Of a DNA stretch of 64,000 bases, positions 61,289 to 64,000 are shown in pieces (positions within the stretch are counted from its first letter, which is position 1; each line of letters starts with the position of its first letter). The stretch covers positions 124,001 through 188,000 of the forward strand of contig JAIBEY010000027.1 of the NCBI GenBank assembly GCA_019459525.1, in the 5' to 3' direction. Position numbers and translations under genes: made by a program. This DNA is from Prolixibacteraceae bacterium (GTDB lineage Bacteria > Bacteroidota > Bacteroidia > Bacteroidales > Prolixibacteraceae). Under the pieces are notes generated by a model. It was given only the letters and a program-made list of their open reading frames with translations, made no database searches and had not been told where the DNA came from.

Positions 61289-62620
61289 CTAAGCGATTGT
61301 TTCCCCAATCAGCGTTGTTTGTGTACATTTCAGCACCTTCACCATAACGTAATCGCCCTTCTGAAAGTTTTTGGCCGGAAATACAACCACTTTATTTTGT
61401 GAGGTGCGCCCAAAAAGTTCTTCCTTGCTCTTTTTCGAAGTGCCTTCAACGAGTACTTCAAACGTTTTTCCGATGTCGCGTAGGTTGCTTTCGTGCGACA
61501 GGCGATTATGCAAGTGGATGATTTCGTCCAGCCGTCGGAGTTTTTCTTCTTCCGGCACATCATCGGGTAAATGCTCATGGGCATAAGTTCCCGGCCGTTC
61601 CGAATATTTAAACATGAAAGCCATATCGAATTTCGCTTCTTCCATTAACGAAAGGGTTTCCTGATGATCTTCCGGCGTTTCGGAGCAGAAACCACAGAAA
61701 ACATCAGTACTCAGCCCACAGTCGGGTAAAATTTCGCGGATGGTGCGGATTCGGTCGAGGTACCATTCCCGGTCATATTTCCGGTTCATCAGCTTCAGGA
61801 TACGCGAGCTGCCCGATTGAAGCGGAAGATGGATGTGACGGCAAAGGTTCGTGTGCCTGGCCATAGCTTTCAGTACTTTGTCCGACATATCTTTAGGGTG
61901 CGAGGTCGTAAACCGGATTCGTACCAACGGGTCAACTTCGGCAACCAGTTCAAGCAAATCCCAGAAACGTACCGGTTTGCGCTCGCCTTCGGGCAGCCAT
62001 TTGTACGAATTTACATTCTGTCCGAGCAGGGTTACTTCGCGGTAACCTTTTTGTGCCAAATCGCGCACTTCGTTCACAATGTCCTGCGGATCACGGCTGC
62101 GCTCGCGTCCGCGGGTGTATGGTACAATGCAGTATGTGCAGAAATTGTTGCAGCCGCGGGTAATGCTCACGAACCCGGAAAGGGTTTTTTCGCCGATGCG
62201 CACCGGTGTAATTTTATCGTAGGTTTCGTTTTCCGAAAGGTCAACATTAATGGCTCCCGTTCCTTTTTGTGCCTTGTCTATCAGGAAAGGCAAATCACGG
62301 TACGCATCGGGCCCGGCAACCAAATCAACGGCAGCATGGGCCAGCAGTTCATCGCCCACGCGCTCGGCCATGCAGCCCAGCACGCCAACAATCAGGTTTT
62401 TATTTTTTTTCTTCAGGCTTTTAAAATAATCCAGCCGGTTCCAGATGCGTTGTTCGGCGTTGTCGCGCACCGAGCACGTGTTCAGGAATATGGTATCGGC
62501 GCCATCGGCCGTTTCAACCGGTTCGTAACTTCGGTCCTGAAGAATGGCTGCTACCACTTCGCTGTCCGCCACATTCATCTGGCAGCCATAGGTTTCAATG
62601 AATAACTTTTTCTTTTCCAA
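61289..62620 (-). CDS. miaB: tRNA-2-methylthio-N6-dimethylallyladenosine synthase
   Basis: MiaB is a radical-SAM methylthiotransferase that modifies A37 of tRNAs. It has 443 residues from a TTG at 62620 (EKKKLFIETYGCQMNVADSE follows); the frame is open upstream but has no ATG near, and the TTG gives the usual family N terminus. The UPF0004 domain has C-x-MNVADSE, NTCSVRDNAEQR and GCMAER cysteines. The radical SAM CxxxCxxC motif is GCNNFCTYCIVPY, and a TRAM domain is at the C terminus (LVEGTSKKSKEELFGRT). Confidence 0.94.
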   Translation of the reverse strand: MEKKKLFIETYGCQMNVADSEVVAAILQDRSYEPVETADGADTIFLNTCSVRDNAEQRIWNRLDYFKSLKKKNKNLIVGVLGCMAERVGDELLAHAAVDLVAGPDAYRDLPFLIDKAQKGTGAINVDLSENETYDKITPVRIGEKTLSGFVSITRGCNNFCTYCIVPYTRGRERSRDPQDIVNEVRDLAQKGYREVTLLGQNVNSYKWLPEGERKPVRFWDLLELVAEVDPLVRIRFTTSHPKDMSDKVLKAMARHTNLCRHIHLPLQSGSSRILKLMNRKYDREWYLDRIRTIREILPDCGLSTDVFCGFCSETPEDHQETLSLMEEAKFDMAFMFKYSERPGTYAHEHLPDDVPEEEKLRRLDEIIHLHNRLSHESNLRDIGKTFEVLVEGTSKKSKEELFGRTSQNKVVVFPAKNFQKGDYVMVKVLKCTQTTLIGETIA

Positions 62621-63033
62621 TTTGTATCCGATTTTGAGCCTGCAAATTTCACTATTTTTCAGGAATAAGCAAGAGAACCAGAAAAGGAGACCGAAGCGGG
62701 GAGCCTGAGTCTGGGAAAAGTAACTTGCCGAGGACAATATGCCTGAGAGTAAGTGGTGCCAGCGGTACGAAATGTTTATACAAAAAATGGACGGAATCGG
62801 GAGAGATCAAAAAGCAGGATGTGTCGGGAAAACAAAAAATTAACATTCAGGTAAAAAAACAGACGAACACGTTGTCGCTTTTTAAGTTGTATTTGTATTG
62901 TATTCTATTTTAAAATGCAGTTAGTCAGTTGTTTGAATTTTATGACAATTCCAGATTTGTTTGCTGCGAAGTCAAAATACATGAAGAGTTGTGCCATTAA
63001 AATCTTATATTTGCAGACTCAAAAACTGATCTT
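62621..63033. other. 413-bp non-coding gap upstream of the SPOR gene
   Basis: No gene or known RNA is recognised. Positions 62640-62830 are more GC-rich than the AT-rich part near 62850-63000, and contain several short open frames that I do not trust. The region includes a TATATTTG box at 63006. Possible untested contents are a 5' leader of miaB or a small RNA. Confidence 0.5.
63006..63013 (+). promoter_or_regulatory. TATATTTG -7 box for the SPOR-domain gene
   Basis: This is an exact TAnnTTTG match 20 nt before the ATG at 63034. A TTG lies 14 nt upstream, closer than the usual -33 spacing. Confidence 0.45.
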
Positions 63034-63528
63034 ATGAGGTATTTGTGTAGTTTCATCTTCTGTTTTTTACTCTGGAATTCGCTGGGCTATGCTCAAACAG
63101 ATACACTTGGCCTGAATGCCGGTGTGTCGGGTCAGACTGCAAAAATGGAAGAACTGCTCGGGAAACTACAACTCAGGCAAGATCCCCGAATTACAGATTT
63201 ACTGGTTCGGCACACCCAAATTAACCAGCGCAGGCAAGGATCAGAAGGTTTTCGACTGGAGATTTTTTTTAGTTCGGAGACTAAAGCCAGGGAACAAGCA
63301 GTTCGGGTACGAAACGAATTTAACCTTGTTTTTCCGACCATCCCCAGCTACATGCTGTTTCAAACACCCAATTTTAAAGTGCGTATAGGCGATTTCCGAA
63401 ACAAAAGCGAAGCCCTTAAAACGAAAGCCTATATTGCCTCGAAATACCCGAATGCCTTTATTGTAAAAGATAATATTCAATTTCCGGAACTATTTACTGA
63501 AAGTATTGAACAAAGCGAAGAACAATGA
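63034..63528 (+). CDS. Secreted SPOR-domain protein
   Basis: The 164-residue protein has a signal peptide (about 1-20, ending LGYAQ) and a C-terminal SPOR-like peptidoglycan-binding domain (about 72-147; FRLEIFFSSETKAREQAVRV, VRIGDFRNKSEALKTKAYIASKYPNAFIV). It probably localises to the division septum or cell wall. Its stop overlaps the next gene by ATGA, suggesting co-translation. Confidence 0.87.
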   Translation: MRYLCSFIFCFLLWNSLGYAQTDTLGLNAGVSGQTAKMEELLGKLQLRQDPRITDLLVRHTQINQRRQGSEGFRLEIFFSSETKAREQAVRVRNEFNLVFPTIPSYMLFQTPNFKVRIGDFRNKSEALKTKAYIASKYPNAFIVKDNIQFPELFTESIEQSEEQ

Positions 63529-64000
63529 GCGAATTGATTAAGCATGAGTGTGGGATAGCATTGATACGGTTGCGTAAGCCGCTTGAATACTACAAGGAAA
63601 AATACGGCACGTGGCAATATGGTCTGAATAAACTGTACCTGTTGATGGAGAAACAGCACAACAGGGGGCAGGACGGAGCCGGAATTGTGAATGTGAAAAT
63701 GGAGCTGGATCCCGGGCAGGAATATATCAATCGGCATCGGTCGATTGAACCTAACCCGATAAAAAATATTTTCGACAAAGTGGCCAAGGGAATTAAAAAG
63801 GCCGAAAAAAACAAACCCAAAGATGCTGATATCCGGTGGATTTATGAAAATGTCCCTTTTTCGGGCGAAGTTTACCTGGGGCATCTGCGCTACGGTACTT
63901 TCGGACGGAACAGCATCGAATTTGTGCATCCGGTTATGCGCCAGAACAACTGGAAATCGCGCACGCTGGTTTTGGCCGGAAACTTTAACCTGACCAATAC
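63525..64000 (+). CDS. PurF-like class II glutamine amidotransferase, 5' end only
   Basis: Only the first ~158 codons are in the window; the gene continues past 64000. The N terminus MSELIKHECGIALIRL has the catalytic Cys of Ntn-type glutaminases in ECGIA (exposed after removal of the first eight residues), and EKQHNRGQDGAGI and GHLRYGTFG are family hallmarks. It matches the long PurF-type amidophosphoribosyltransferase of Bacteroidota. Whether this copy makes phosphoribosylamine is not provable from the fragment. Its ATG overlaps the SPOR stop. Confidence 0.82.
   Translation, partial: MSELIKHECGIALIRLRKPLEYYKEKYGTWQYGLNKLYLLMEKQHNRGQDGAGIVNVKMELDPGQEYINRHRSIEPNPIKNIFDKVAKGIKKAEKNKPKDADIRWIYENVPFSGEVYLGHLRYGTFGRNSIEFVHPVMRQNNWKSRTLVLAGNFNLTN

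Noticed and set aside
61817-62605. Plus-strand open frame of 262 codons antisense to miaB
   Set aside because: It is in shadow of a well-supported gene with radical-SAM motifs on the other strand; no independent evidence.

Overview
The window is chromosomal DNA from a member of the Bacteroidota. The evidence is the protein families (long PurF-type amidotransferase, DapL, Bacteroidota-style ECF sigma gene with a 4-TM partner, carboxypeptidase-regulatory-domain and beta-helix lipoproteins), the scarcity of Shine-Dalgarno sequences, and repeated TAnnTTTG boxes at promoter distance from start codons, which is the known -7 consensus of this phylum. A placement near Marinilabiliales/Prolixibacteraceae is my inference from overall protein flavour and is not proven here. 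Most of the window is densely packed housekeeping DNA on both strands with small intergenic gaps, many closed by clear hairpin terminators.

Layout. 0-4 kb (mostly minus): DEAD-box RNA helicase, HigBA toxin-antitoxin pair with a palindromic operator, DprA, a small membrane protein. 3.9-6.3 kb: aroB-aroA of the shikimate pathway. 6.3-16.2 kb: accessory signalling/envelope block with an S41-like/ricin-fold protein, a 1399-residue ATPase-TPR-GAF-histidine kinase, its NarL-type response regulator, a large PKD/beta-helix lipoprotein, a small STAS-like protein and another lipoprotein. 16.3-19.2 kb: tadA, then a REP-associated transposase (RAYT), its palindromic REP-like elements (one inside its own reading frame), two AT-rich accessory genes and a 38-bp perfect palindrome. 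19.2-29.2 kb: aspS, a periplasmic-sensor histidine kinase, SufT-like/SufE, rubrerythrin, a secreted metallopeptidase, a ThuA-like protein, SufS, and a secreted bleomycin-hydrolase-type peptidase.

29.3-37.8 kb: meso-DAP/lysine genes (dapF-like, lysA, later dapL) interleaved with a glycosyltransferase, TsaC, an RluA-type pseudouridine synthase, tRNA-Gly(CCC), a J-domain/KTSC protein, a lipoprotein and an SRPBCC protein. The DapF homologue has serine at both positions where the family has its catalytic cysteines. 37.8-46.6 kb: serine hydrolase, a secreted protein, RluB-type synthase, ECF sigma factor with membrane partner, DUF1801, SRPBCC, aquaporin, Era and Der. 46.7-56.3 kb: two cation/proton antiporters, AlkC-like alkylation repair, a histidine kinase broken by an in-frame TGA, MntP, a PlsC-type acyltransferase and a BASS transporter. 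56.3-64 kb: alkaline phosphatase, AlbA_2 protein, ferritin-like/CCC1 fusion, GNAT, YjjX, a FeMo-co-domain protein with an AhpD-like partner, MiaB, a SPOR protein and the start of a PurF-like gene that runs off the end.

Two kinds of small repeat run through the gaps: REP-like hairpins around the RAYT, and phased heptamer repeats (GTTYCAR and AACCCGY types) that usually sit just upstream of a start codon. I see no CRISPR array, prophage, rRNA operon or intact insertion sequence other than the RAYT. No clear-cut new defence or metabolic system stands out. The best candidates for new biology are the Ser/Ser DapF homologue beside a divergent LysA, the giant ATPase-kinase locus, and the RAYT/REP and heptamer repeat systems.
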